Shown in pieces: positions 27,151 to 36,127 of a stretch of 64,000 nt of DNA (positions within the stretch are counted from its first letter, which is position 1; the number at the start of each line of letters is the position of its first letter). Made by a program: the position numbers and the translations under genes. Source of the DNA: Olegusella massiliensis (GTDB lineage Bacteria > Actinomycetota > Coriobacteriia > Coriobacteriales > Atopobiaceae); NCBI RefSeq assembly GCF_900078545.1, contig NZ_FLLS01000002.1, positions 496,001 to 560,000 of the forward strand. Direction: 5' to 3'. The notes below the pieces were generated by a model. The model was not told the origin of the DNA and did no database searches. It worked only from the letters and a program-made list of their open reading frames with translations.

Positions 27151-28074
27151 TTAACCCAGAAAGCGGACTTCAGGCTCCATATGAACGCCAAACTGACGCT
27201 CAACTTCATCTTGGACATGCGCAATTACCGCACGCACATCAGCTGCAGTTGCGCCACCTAGATTGACAACAAAGCCAGCATGCTTGGTTGATATGCCTGC
27301 ACCACCATACTGATAGCCCTTAAGTCCTGCATCGGTAATCAACTTACCCGCAAAATAACCTTCAGGACGCTTGAAAGTCGAGCCAGCGCTAGGCAATTCC
27401 AACGGCTGTTTTTCTTCTCGACGCACAGTGAAATCATCCATCTTGGCGCGGATTTTTTTGGGATCTCCACAACGGAGGGCAAAGCTTGCACTTACCACTA
27501 CCAAATTGTCCGTCTTGACGCGGCTCGTACGATAACCCATGGCAAGTTCATCAATGCTCAGAGTCTGCTGCTCACCTGTTGGCAAAATCACACGAACACA
27601 AGATAAGACATCGGAAATACAACCATCATAGGCACCAGCATTCATAAAGCAGGCACCACCCACAGATCCTGGAATACCACAGGCAAACTCAAGGCCTGTC
27701 AGACCCAATTCACATGCCATCTCGGATGCCTCACGCAAAGGCACGCCCGCCTCGCAGGTCAGGAGCTCATCGTCAGCAGTAACGCCTGTCAGGCCATCCG
27801 CAAGTCCAATGATCACACCGCGATAGCCCTCATCAGCAACAAGCAAATCAGAGCCCTTGCCCAACACAAAATACGGCACTTCTCGCTCACGACAAATATC
27901 AAGAATCTCCGCGAGCTCGGCCACATCTTCAGGAATCACATACAGATCAGCGGGACCACCAATCTTGAAAGTTGTATGCTCGCTCATAGGTTCGTTGAGA
28001 AGGACATCTTCCTCTCCTACTATCGAGCGAAACTTCCACGCCAGACCCTCAAGGTCATAAGCAGACTCCGACAT
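27151..28074 (-). CDS. murB: UDP-N-acetylenolpyruvoylglucosamine reductase
   Basis: 307 residues. MurB uses NADPH and FAD to make UDP-N-acetylmuramic acid, the second step of peptidoglycan synthesis. The FAD-binding N-terminus (TTFKIGGPADLYV), the YRTSR motif (about 181) and the catalytic serine S232 in SAGSTFKRPEG are visible. ATG 28074 follows GACGGGAG. It lies downstream of azlD on the same strand with a 58-base gap. Confidence 0.94.
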   Translation of the reverse strand: MSESAYDLEGLAWKFRSIVGEEDVLLNEPMSEHTTFKIGGPADLYVIPEDVAELAEILDICREREVPYFVLGKGSDLLVADEGYRGVIIGLADGLTGVTADDELLTCEAGVPLREASEMACELGLTGLEFACGIPGSVGGACFMNAGAYDGCISDVLSCVRVILPTGEQQTLSIDELAMGYRTSRVKTDNLVVVSASFALRCGDPKKIRAKMDDFTVRREEKQPLELPSAGSTFKRPEGYFAGKLITDAGLKGYQYGGAGISTKHAGFVVNLGGATAADVRAVIAHVQDEVERQFGVHMEPEVRFLG

Positions 28075-28132
28075 CGTACTCCCGTCCTCGCGGTATAAGA
28101 CATCACTAGTTTGACAGATTTGAACTGCTTCG

Positions 28133-28462
28133 TCACACCACCCAAAACAGTGCCGCATAGGCAAGCATACCCACAACGGCGCTCCAAATGAGTGACCCTG
28201 TCTTTTTTGCAACAAAAATAACGGGTAGCGCAGCTACAAAAGGTAGTACTCCCGCTTTGGGATCTCTCATCAACAGCTCAGGCTGAATAAGGTCATTTGC
28301 CACCAACGCCGCAAAAGCAGCTACTGGTATTAATGAAAATGCCTCTTCAACGCGCTCGGGTAGAGTACGTCCTTTGAGCAGCAAAATAGGCGCCACACGA
28401 CAGACAAGTATCTCAAGCAAAACACCCACATAAATAAGAAGGTAACTCGCATAGGGACTCAT
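28133..28462 (-). CDS. azlD: Branched-chain amino acid exporter small subunit AzlD
   Basis: 109 residues with three to four membrane segments. AzlD is the small partner of AzlC; together they export branched-chain amino acids or analogues. The start at 28462 overlaps the azlC stop by 4 bases (ATGA), the hallmark of this pair. Sequence such as RVAPILLLKGRTLPERVEEAFSLIP fits the family. Confidence 0.88.
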   Translation of the reverse strand: MSPYASYLLIYVGVLLEILVCRVAPILLLKGRTLPERVEEAFSLIPVAAFAALVANDLIQPELLMRDPKAGVLPFVAALPVIFVAKKTGSLIWSAVVGMLAYAALFWVV

Positions 28463-29148
28463 GATTTCACCGCCCCATACACGGTGCCTGCTATTACGCC
28501 GAGCAACGCCCCGAGAAAGACTGCCAGTCCGCCCAGCCCCACCAGCTTGCAAACAGCAACACCCAACACAGCTACTACCAACGCAAGTACGGCTTCGATA
28601 CGCATTTTCTGGCCCACAAGCAGGCAAATAAAAATGGCAGTCATTGCAAAAGAAGTAATTTCTGTTGGCAAGGCAAGCAGAGGTCCCACCAGCGCACCGA
28701 TGCAGTTTGCACTTGCCCACGAAAACATACTTTCAAGATTGATTGCCAATGCATCTTGAGGAGTCCAGTCCTCGCCAACGCGTGAAAGTTTGTCGAGATT
28801 GATGCCAAAGGTTTCATCAGTTACCGTAGCTGAAAAAACCACCGTGAGCAGCCGGCTTGTTTTGCGAAAAAAAGGTGCAAAGGCTGCTGAATAAAGTACT
28901 TGGCGTGTATTGACAAGAGAAATCGAAGCGATGATTGCAAGAGGACTTGCTCCTGCGAGCACCATATTGGGGAACATAAACTGGCCCGCACCTGAATAGA
29001 CCGTTGCACTTACCACAAAACAAGCCCATGCGGGAACACCTACCTGAGCTGCAAGAATGCCGCTCGGAAGGCCAATGGCTAAGTAGCCCAACATGACAGG
29101 CAGTGCCACAGGAATCGTTTTTTTAAGTCTTTTGATCATGCGAAACAT
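28459..29148 (-). CDS. azlC: Branched-chain amino acid exporter large subunit AzlC
   Basis: 229 residues with about five to six membrane segments. The N-terminal LPVMLGYLAIGLPSGILAAQ and SATVYSGAGQFMF motifs are typical of AzlC. The start is uncertain: ATG 29148 is used, and ATG 29139 is also possible; neither has a strong ribosome site. It begins just inside or after the rsmJ-type gene end (29168), suggesting coupling. It overlaps azlD by 4 bases. Confidence 0.87.
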   Translation of the reverse strand: MFRMIKRLKKTIPVALPVMLGYLAIGLPSGILAAQVGVPAWACFVVSATVYSGAGQFMFPNMVLAGASPLAIIASISLVNTRQVLYSAAFAPFFRKTSRLLTVVFSATVTDETFGINLDKLSRVGEDWTPQDALAINLESMFSWASANCIGALVGPLLALPTEITSFAMTAIFICLLVGQKMRIEAVLALVVAVLGVAVCKLVGLGGLAVFLGALLGVIAGTVYGAVKS

Positions 29149-29167
29149 TCTAATAGCTTGTGAGACG

Positions 29168-29863
29168 TTATTGCGATAAAGTGTGCGGCGGCACAATTAC
29201 ATCAAAACGCACTGCTTTACCCAAAAGACTATAACTAGGGCGCGAAGAGGCAAGTGTTGGCGCCTTGAGAGGTCGCTTAACAAGCACTTTGCGCGGGTTA
29301 GCTGCAAGCGCAGCATGTAACAGCGCTCTTTCGTCAGTGCACGGCTGCTCGAGATGATGCAAGAGTTGGAATTTCTTCTTGACTGCCGCTGACTTGGTAC
29401 GCCCTGGAAACATCGGGTCAAGATAGACGACATCTACCTTGTTTGCCAAGCTAGGCAGTACATCAACGCTATTGCTTTCAAAAAGCTGCATACGTCCAAC
29501 GACCGGTGCTAACTGAGCTACGTTCGCCGCTCGTTGCAAGCCATCACGCAATAATGCCGCAATGACGGCGTCGCTTTCAAAAAGCAAAACCTTGCAACCT
29601 GCCGCAGCAAAGAGCAGCGAGTCCTCACCCAGACCCGCTGTCGCATCAACTACTACGGGCTGTGTAACAGCCTTAATACGCGCCGCTCGCACTACTAATT
29701 CACGTGCTAGTCTATCTTGGCGCAAGCGCGGTAGCAGAGCCGTAAAATCACAGCTCAGCTCCATCGCGCCATCAGTCAAAACCAGGCCACATGCGCCTTT
29801 GATAAGCTCAAGTCCCGCTTGTCTTGCTTCCTGCTGTGCTTGGTCTAAATCTGTATCCATCAC
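29168..29863 (-). CDS. rsmJ: RsmJ-like 16S rRNA methyltransferase
   Basis: 231 residues. Class I SAM-dependent methyltransferase close to the RsmJ (YhiQ) family, which methylates G1516 of 16S rRNA in E. coli. The SAM motif VVDATAGLGEDSLLFAAAGC, the following LFESDAVIAALLRDGLQRA, and VVYLDPMFPGRTKSAAVKKKF match the family pattern closely. RsmJ is best known from Gammaproteobacteria, so a Gram-positive relative is notable. It sits between degV and azlC on one strand, with 21 bases to degV. Confidence 0.78.
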   Translation of the reverse strand: MMDTDLDQAQQEARQAGLELIKGACGLVLTDGAMELSCDFTALLPRLRQDRLARELVVRAARIKAVTQPVVVDATAGLGEDSLLFAAAGCKVLLFESDAVIAALLRDGLQRAANVAQLAPVVGRMQLFESNSVDVLPSLANKVDVVYLDPMFPGRTKSAAVKKKFQLLHHLEQPCTDERALLHAALAANPRKVLVKRPLKAPTLASSRPSYSLLGKAVRFDVIVPPHTLSQ

Positions 29864-29884
29864 ATCGCCTGTACACAGCTGTAG

Positions 29885-30766
29885 TTACACGCGCTTGGCA
29901 AAGAACGACACGGCAATAGCGCCAGGACCAGTATGCGTACCAATGGTGGCACCCATGGGCCAAACGGGAGGCTTTCCCGCCGCGCTCTCCCAAAGATGAG
30001 AGCTGTCCTTGATGTATTTGTTGGCAAGATGCGCAGAGGTGCCCGCATAGCCCACATTAAGAGGCAGCTCATAGTCAATACCACCTACTGCTTCAATCTT
30101 TTGGTTGAGCAGGTTTTTGCCATTTTTGGAACCGCGCGCTTTGCCCAAAATACTTATAACGCCATCACGAAGCTCGACTACAGGCTTGATAGAAAGCAGT
30201 GCACCCATCGCAGCAGCACCTCCTGTAAGGCGGCCACCACGGCGCAGATACTCAAGGGTGTCAAGCAACACCACGACGCGCAAATCGCGCTTACGCAACT
30301 CGAGTTCCTTGACGATTTGCTCGCAGCTCATGCCCTCGTGCAACATGCGAAGTGCCCACTCTACCAGCGCACGCTGGCCCACACAGGCTGAGCCCGACTC
30401 AATGATATGCACACGCGCTGCCCACTCGGGGTCCTTCGTTTCAATTTCGGAAAGTGCGAGCTGAGCGCTTTGATACGTACCTGAAAGACCAGATGCAATG
30501 GTAATGACTACCACATCATCGTTTGCCTCACGAGCAGACAGATACGCATCGCGAAAAAGTCCGGGGGCAGGCTGGCTTGTCTTGGGCAACGTATCCGTCT
30601 CAACTAACAACTCGTAAAAACGCTGCGGAGTCAGATTAACGCCATCGGAATAGACCTTTGCGTTGGCACCTTCACCAAAGGTGATAGACAGGGGAACAAT
30701 TTCAAGGCCTTGCTGAGAACCCTGAGCTATATCAGATGCAGAGTCGGTGATGATGCGGATTGACAT
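29885..30766 (-). CDS. DegV family fatty-acid-binding protein
   Basis: 293 residues, the family norm. DegV/FakB proteins hold a fatty acid for phosphorylation by FakA and transfer to phospholipid synthesis. The N-terminal IITDSASDI and mid SGLSGTYQSAQLAL segments carry the conserved Ser/Thr residues, and RLTGGAAAMGALLSIKPVVEL is the C-domain signature. GGAGGTAGACC precedes ATG 30766. No fakA is in the window. Confidence 0.92.
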   Translation of the reverse strand: MSIRIITDSASDIAQGSQQGLEIVPLSITFGEGANAKVYSDGVNLTPQRFYELLVETDTLPKTSQPAPGLFRDAYLSAREANDDVVVITIASGLSGTYQSAQLALSEIETKDPEWAARVHIIESGSACVGQRALVEWALRMLHEGMSCEQIVKELELRKRDLRVVVLLDTLEYLRRGGRLTGGAAAMGALLSIKPVVELRDGVISILGKARGSKNGKNLLNQKIEAVGGIDYELPLNVGYAGTSAHLANKYIKDSSHLWESAAGKPPVWPMGATIGTHTGPGAIAVSFFAKRV

Positions 30767-30938
30767 GGTCTACCTCCACTTTACTGCCGAGCAAAAAGCA
30801 CTTGTTATTAGGATAATCGAACAGCGAGAATGCCGTCTGATTCTCTGAAATGATAGTATGAACCGGCAATGTTTGCGGTAAAAGTATGAGCCACGTAACT
30901 TTTTGGCGTGGGTAAGTAGCCCGCATCAAGGTCGTAGC

Positions 30939-32648
30939 ATGTCAAGAGTAACTGGTGAAAGGTTGGACGTGAGAACTAATATACAAACAAACTCCCCCAA
31001 AAAGTCCACATCTAGCGAGTCTTCTGGTGAGCTTACAGCTACTGGTCTCGTAATAGGCATCATTGGCTGCATCATCATCACGGCCTCATCCGTCTATACC
31101 GCGCTTAAAATGGGCGCGCTCCCCTGGCCAACGATTTTTACCTCAATTACGGCACTCACTCTGCTGCGCGCTTTTGGTCATCGCAGCCTGAACGAGGCAA
31201 ATATTACACAGATCATTATGTCTGCAGGATCGATGGTTGCGGGTGGCCTCGCGTTTACTATTCCCGCAGCGTGGATGCTCGGTATGGCTGACCGCGTAAA
31301 CTGGGTGGTAATGCTACTCGTTGCGCTCGGCGGTACCTTGCTGGGTCTTAGTTGGACAGCACTTTTTCGCCGTCGTTTAGTGGAGCGCTCAGGATTGGAA
31401 TACCCCATCGGTATCGCTGCAGCGCAGACTCTAGAAGCAAGTACCGCTGGCGGTAGTACAGGCAAAAAACTCTTTGGCTCAATGGCGGTGGCCGGTCTTT
31501 GGAGCATAGCACGCGATGTATTAGCTCTTATGCCGCCCATCGTAGCCCAGCTTCCCATTCCTGGCATTGCGTTTGGCATCTATAACTCACCCATGATGCT
31601 TTCTGTCGGCTTTCTTGTAGGTGGGAGCGCTGTGGCATTTTGGCTTGGCGGAGCTCTGTTTGCCAACTTTGGTCTCACGGTGGGAGGCACCGCACTTGGA
31701 CTCTGGGATCTTGCGACGGCAAGCCGTATCGTGCCAAGTTTAGGTATGGGTCTGATGATGGGATCTGGCGCTGGCGTTATCGTCAAAGACATCATTCCTC
31801 AGTTTGTTTTTTTCTTGCGTCAATCCAAACACCGTGATGCCATACAAAGCGATGATACCGCTGAGTCGGCTTGGCTCTCTCGTACCGATGCGGGAGCTTT
31901 GGGTTTGCTGATAGCTGCTGCGGCACTGCTCATTTGCTTTGGCTTGGGACTAGGTCCTGTAGCAATGCTCGTTATCGTGGCACTCAGTTTTGTGACCACT
32001 ATCATGAGCGCACAGTCTGTTGGGCAAACAGGCATCGATCCCATGGAAATTTTTGGCCTCATTGTTTTGCTAGCCGTTGCTGCCTTGGGAGAAGCTGACG
32101 AAGTTAAGCTTTTCTTTGTCGCAGGTATCGTGGCTGTCGCTTGTGGCCTTGCGGGCGATGTGATGAGCGACTTCAAGACGGGTCAGCTCCTCGGTACCAG
32201 CCCTCGTGCCATGTGGAGGGGTCAGGCTATCGGCGCTCTGCTTGGTTGTTTAATTTCGGTGGCGGTTATGGCAGCACTGCTTGCGGCACATGGTGCAGAT
32301 GCTTTTGGACCTGGCAAGGAATTTGTCTCGGCCCAGGCTTCTGTTGTTGCAACAATGGTTGCTGGTATCCCAAGTCTTTCTGCCTTTATTGCAGGTATCG
32401 TTGCAGGAGTAGTGCTTCATTGCTTTGGCCTACCTGCCATGATGCTAGGACTGGGCGTTTACCTGCCTCTTTATCTATCACTCACCGCTCCTATTGGGGC
32501 TCTTGTCAAGTTTATCTATGACCGTATACGCCCTCAGAACAAGGGCGGCGAGGACGGCATTGTCATAGCTTCTGGCCTGCTTGGTGGTGAATCTATCGTC
32601 GGCGTTGTAATCGCATTGATTGCCGTTGCTACCGGTTTGCTTGCCTAG
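30939..32648 (+). CDS. OPT family oligopeptide transporter
   Basis: 569 residues with about 14 membrane segments. OPT transporters move oligopeptides, or metal-chelate siderophore-like compounds, with protons; the substrate here is unknown. Family features include SSVYTALKMGALPWPTIF near the N-terminus and repeated Gly/Ala-rich helices. ATG 30939 has AAGG 7 bases upstream; GTG 30969 with GAAAGG is an equal candidate. It is divergent from degV, and 30767-30938 should hold both promoters. Confidence 0.88.
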   Translation: MSRVTGERLDVRTNIQTNSPKKSTSSESSGELTATGLVIGIIGCIIITASSVYTALKMGALPWPTIFTSITALTLLRAFGHRSLNEANITQIIMSAGSMVAGGLAFTIPAAWMLGMADRVNWVVMLLVALGGTLLGLSWTALFRRRLVERSGLEYPIGIAAAQTLEASTAGGSTGKKLFGSMAVAGLWSIARDVLALMPPIVAQLPIPGIAFGIYNSPMMLSVGFLVGGSAVAFWLGGALFANFGLTVGGTALGLWDLATASRIVPSLGMGLMMGSGAGVIVKDIIPQFVFFLRQSKHRDAIQSDDTAESAWLSRTDAGALGLLIAAAALLICFGLGLGPVAMLVIVALSFVTTIMSAQSVGQTGIDPMEIFGLIVLLAVAALGEADEVKLFFVAGIVAVACGLAGDVMSDFKTGQLLGTSPRAMWRGQAIGALLGCLISVAVMAALLAAHGADAFGPGKEFVSAQASVVATMVAGIPSLSAFIAGIVAGVVLHCFGLPAMMLGLGVYLPLYLSLTAPIGALVKFIYDRIRPQNKGGEDGIVIASGLLGGESIVGVVIALIAVATGLLA

Positions 32649-32812
32649 CGCCTTGTCATGGCATGAAAATACTGCGCTCACAGACAGATAATAAATTGCT
32701 TATATTGCAGGAGAGCTTAAGAAAAACTTAGGGAATCGTATACCTCTTGGCTAGGTTTTAGCCTCATTATAGTGTCATCAGCAAACGGCGCAGATGTTCA
32801 AGGAGGGACATC

Positions 32813-34012
32813 ATGTGGGAACGTTATGACCTAAAAGAAAAGGCCAAGAGGAGTCTGCGAGCCAACTATTGGAAAACCGTCTTGGTTGCTTTTTTGCTAA
32901 CAGCAATTGCGGGCGCCAGTGTAGGTGCAAGCGCTGGGACAGCTGCTAATGCGGCATTTCAGGAAGTCACCAAGGGAGCTGGGAGCGCAGCTTACAGCTC
33001 GTCTGAGTACTACAGCAGTAGTGACCCAGAATTTATTGACAACTTTGATGAGGACTTTGAATACGGCGTGGGCGAAGACGAGGGTAGTTTTGTCATGAAT
33101 AACTCAGACACGGCTTTTCCTCACCACGAATACGACGATTCATCCCTGCCTGCCATTGTGCTGCTGCCATTTGTGGCTTTAGGTATCCTGGCGATTGTTG
33201 TAGCCATAGCTGCCGCAGCCGCCTTGCAAATTCTTATCTACAATCCCTTGCGTGTCGGCATGAGCCGCTTTTTCCTACGCAATCTTAATCAACCTGCCAA
33301 TGTTGCTGAGGTTGGTCGTAGCTTTGACCGCAACTTTAGCGAAAACTTCAAAACGCTCTTTTTCATGGATTTGTACATCTTTGCTTGGTCTTTGTTGCTT
33401 GTTGTCCCCGGTATCATCAAGTTCTATGAGTACCGCATGATTCCTTATCTTTTGGCAGATGACCCTACCATGACCCGCGAGCGTGCATTTGCTGAGAGTC
33501 GTCAGATGATGAATGGTAATAAGTGGCAGACCTTCGTACTAGACTTGTCCTTTATCCCTTGGCATATACTCGCTGGCTTGACCCTAGGCATTCTCGACAT
33601 CTTTTATGTGGAGCCCTACATCCAAATGACTTATGCCGCTCTTTACGAGACGCTACGCTATGGCACAAATTCGTCTGCTTTACCCTTTAGTGCAGGTGAG
33701 CAAAACAGCAGCTGGAACGCTTCTGCCAACCATGGTCCTGTGCCTCCTACCGTCAGCTATCCCATGAGCACTACTTCTGTAGCTGCAGCTCCTATCGAAA
33801 CTGCTCGCGATGAAGCTTTCACTCCAGAAGTGCCCGCAACAGAACAATCCACGGAAGATACCCGTGATGAGGGTGCTGCCAGTGATACGACCGCTGTTAG
33901 TGATGAGAACGCCGCTAACGATGAGGGCGCCGCTAGTGATGCGGACACCAAAAACAATGAGGACGATAGCCCTCATAGCTCAAGCGATACCGATGAAACC
34001 GCGCTTCTCTAA
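32813..34012 (+). CDS. DUF975 family membrane protein with acidic repetitive tail
   Basis: 399 residues. The N-terminal KEKAKRSLRANYWKTVLVAFLL is typical of DUF975, followed by about four to six membrane segments and RERAFAESRQMMNGNKWQTF. The last ~80 residues are low-complexity and acidic, with repeats of D-E-G/N-A-A-S/N-D. The tail is probably disordered. CAAGGAGGG precedes the ATG. Function unknown; it lies ahead of the two-component pair. Confidence 0.82.
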   Translation: MWERYDLKEKAKRSLRANYWKTVLVAFLLTAIAGASVGASAGTAANAAFQEVTKGAGSAAYSSSEYYSSSDPEFIDNFDEDFEYGVGEDEGSFVMNNSDTAFPHHEYDDSSLPAIVLLPFVALGILAIVVAIAAAAALQILIYNPLRVGMSRFFLRNLNQPANVAEVGRSFDRNFSENFKTLFFMDLYIFAWSLLLVVPGIIKFYEYRMIPYLLADDPTMTRERAFAESRQMMNGNKWQTFVLDLSFIPWHILAGLTLGILDIFYVEPYIQMTYAALYETLRYGTNSSALPFSAGEQNSSWNASANHGPVPPTVSYPMSTTSVAAAPIETARDEAFTPEVPATEQSTEDTRDEGAASDTTAVSDENAANDEGAASDADTKNNEDDSPHSSSDTDETALL

Positions 34013-34127
34013 GTGAAATTTACCTCGCACTGAGCTTGCATTACGTTCTAGCGTTACCATTTGTCTTGAGACGCGCCGCCCAGGCATTGCGCTTGAGCGG
34101 CGCCTGTGCAGTTAAAGGGGAAATCAC

Positions 34128-34895
34128 ATGAGCAGCAGTGAACATCGTTGCATCCTGATTGCCGATGATGAAGCAGAGATTCGCGAAGTCTTGCGTCTCT
34201 ACCTAGAAAATGCTGGTTATCAGGTAGTAGAAGCATCAGACGGACAAGAAGCACTCGATGTTCTTGCAGCTCAACCCATTGACTTGTGTCTCTTGGACAT
34301 CATGATGCCCAAGGTGAATGGTTATGAGATTCTCCGCCAGCTGCGCGCCACAGCACCCACGCCTGTAATTTTGATTTCGGCAAAGGGCCAGGATGCTGAG
34401 CGTGTTATTGGCTTGGATTTAGGTGCCGATGACTATTTAGTCAAACCCTTTAATCCCCTAGAGGCAGTTGCGCGCTCCAATGCATTAATGCGTCGCGTTT
34501 ACGCTATTGATGCGCAACCCCTTCCCTCCAAACCTGTTGCTACAGAGGCGTCAAGCTCCGCTACAGCTACCGCAGCCCCTCAAGCAGAACGTAATGAAAA
34601 TCGCCAGCTGAGCGTGCGCGACCTTGTGCTTGACTTAGACGCCTGCGAGCTCACCCGCGCGGGCAACCCCATCGAGCTCACTTCGGTAGAATTTCGCGTA
34701 ATGGAACTTCTGATGGAACATCCTGGACGCGTTTTTACCAAGCAACAAATTTACGAGAAGGGCTGGGGAGAGACCTACATGGCTGCCGAAAATAACGTCA
34801 TGGTATGCATTAGCAAGCTTCGCGCCAAGCTCTCCGATGATGCAAATGTCTACATCCGCACTATTCGTGGTCTTGGCTACCGTTTGGAGCGCTAG
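34128..34895 (+). CDS. OmpR/PhoB-family response regulator
   Basis: 255 residues. Receiver domain (1-120) with phosphoacceptor D57 and acid pair DD at 13-14; KPF at about 106-108. A linker of about 45 residues rich in Ala, Ser and Thr is longer than usual. The C-terminal winged helix (about 165-255) has the VMVCISKLRAKLSDD recognition helix. AAAGGGGAAATCAC precedes the ATG. The kinase gene starts 3 bases after its stop. Confidence 0.93.
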   Translation: MSSSEHRCILIADDEAEIREVLRLYLENAGYQVVEASDGQEALDVLAAQPIDLCLLDIMMPKVNGYEILRQLRATAPTPVILISAKGQDAERVIGLDLGADDYLVKPFNPLEAVARSNALMRRVYAIDAQPLPSKPVATEASSSATATAAPQAERNENRQLSVRDLVLDLDACELTRAGNPIELTSVEFRVMELLMEHPGRVFTKQQIYEKGWGETYMAAENNVMVCISKLRAKLSDDANVYIRTIRGLGYRLER

Positions 34896-34898
34896 AGT

Positions 34899-35933
34899 AT
34901 GGCACAGCACACCAAGCCAAACGCACCCGCAAATAATGCCGATGAACTTAGATCTTTTAACGGGTATCTCAGCGTGAGATTTGTGCTGGTATGTAGTTTG
35001 GTGGTCTTTATCGAATGGATTATCTGGCCCTTCGCTAACAGATTTGTTTTTCGCCATTCTTTTGCACTTCTTGCCACAGCAATAAAAGGCACTACGACAG
35101 CCTGGACTCACGGTATCGCTAGCTTACTCTTTGGCATATCGCTGATATTTGCTCCCCTATTTATCGGTTCTTTGCTCTTTGCCCGCATGATTGAGCACCG
35201 CGTCAAGCAAGAACAGAAGAGGCGCGATCTTGAGCAAGCAAAGCTCTACGCTCGGCGCAATCTCATGATTACTGATATGGCCCATGACTTGCGCACACCT
35301 GTGATGAGTATCGGTGGTCTTGCCCAAGCTCTAGCAGACGGCCTTGTAAGTAATCCTGCCGACCAAGAACGTTATCTGCGCTCTATCCAAGCAAAAGCTG
35401 ATCGTATGGGACGGTTAACTGACGTACTTTTTGATTTTACCAAGCTCGAAAGCGAAAATTATACCCTCAGCCGAGAGCGCTGCGACCTACCACAAATCGT
35501 ACTAAGCGAAGCTGCTGCCAGCTATACTGATGCGGAAGAAGCAGGGATGACACTTGAGGTGGAGGTGCCCGAAACGCCCCTTCCTATCTATGCTGATGCG
35601 CATCAACTCGGTCGTGTCTTTGCTAACCTTATCACCAATGCCATCAGGCACAATCCCGCTGGTACCACCATCTATGTGGGACTTGTTCACCTTGCGGGAG
35701 CCGTCGCTGTCGTTATCGGCGATACAGGTATGCCCATCGCTGGAGATACCGACGCACTTTTTGAACCTTTCTCACGCGGCGACATGGCACGCAATACCAA
35801 TTCAAGTGGCAGCGGGCTGGGCCTTTCCATTGCAAAAAAGATTGTCGACCTTCACGGATATCAAATACGCCTTGATCAGCCATACGGATGGCTGATCAAG
35901 GCATTTGTGGTGACATGCACTATTGAAGACTGA
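34899..35933 (+). CDS. Sensor histidine kinase
   Basis: 344 residues. Two membrane segments (about 25-45 and 75-100) flank a short loop. The H-box is MAHDLRTPVMS; the ATPase domain has N-box ANLITNAIRHNP, F-box FEPFSRGD and G2 box SGSGLGLSIAKK. The G1 box is IGDTGMP rather than DxGxG. It partners the response regulator just upstream. Its 3' end contains a perfect 15-bp inverted repeat. Adjacent downstream is the dlt-type cluster, so it may sense envelope stress and control D-alanylation. Confidence 0.92.
   Translation: MAQHTKPNAPANNADELRSFNGYLSVRFVLVCSLVVFIEWIIWPFANRFVFRHSFALLATAIKGTTTAWTHGIASLLFGISLIFAPLFIGSLLFARMIEHRVKQEQKRRDLEQAKLYARRNLMITDMAHDLRTPVMSIGGLAQALADGLVSNPADQERYLRSIQAKADRMGRLTDVLFDFTKLESENYTLSRERCDLPQIVLSEAAASYTDAEEAGMTLEVEVPETPLPIYADAHQLGRVFANLITNAIRHNPAGTTIYVGLVHLAGAVAVVIGDTGMPIAGDTDALFEPFSRGDMARNTNSSGSGLGLSIAKKIVDLHGYQIRLDQPYGWLIKAFVVTCTIED
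35869..35902. repeat. Perfect 15-bp inverted repeat inside the kinase gene
   Basis: GCCTTGATCAGCCAT (35869-35883) and ATGGCTGATCAAGGC (35888-35902) flank a 4-base loop ACGG. It lies in coding sequence 32 bases from the stop. No T-run follows, so a terminator is not obvious. It encodes the ordinary C-terminal sequence LDQPYGWLIK. Confidence 0.85.
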
Positions 35934-36127
35934 GGTTCGCTCAATACCCTAACCGCAGCTCATTTAAGTTATTTTTCTTATTTCTTAAGAAAGAATAGGC
36001 TTAGATGTAAGGTTGTCCTAAGATTTTCCTTCTACCATAAAAGTTATCCTTGTCACACTACTGAACGGATACGCCAGCATTTTAAACGCGACATATTGCG
36101 AGCAGCGCGCCCCATGGAAGGAAAAGT

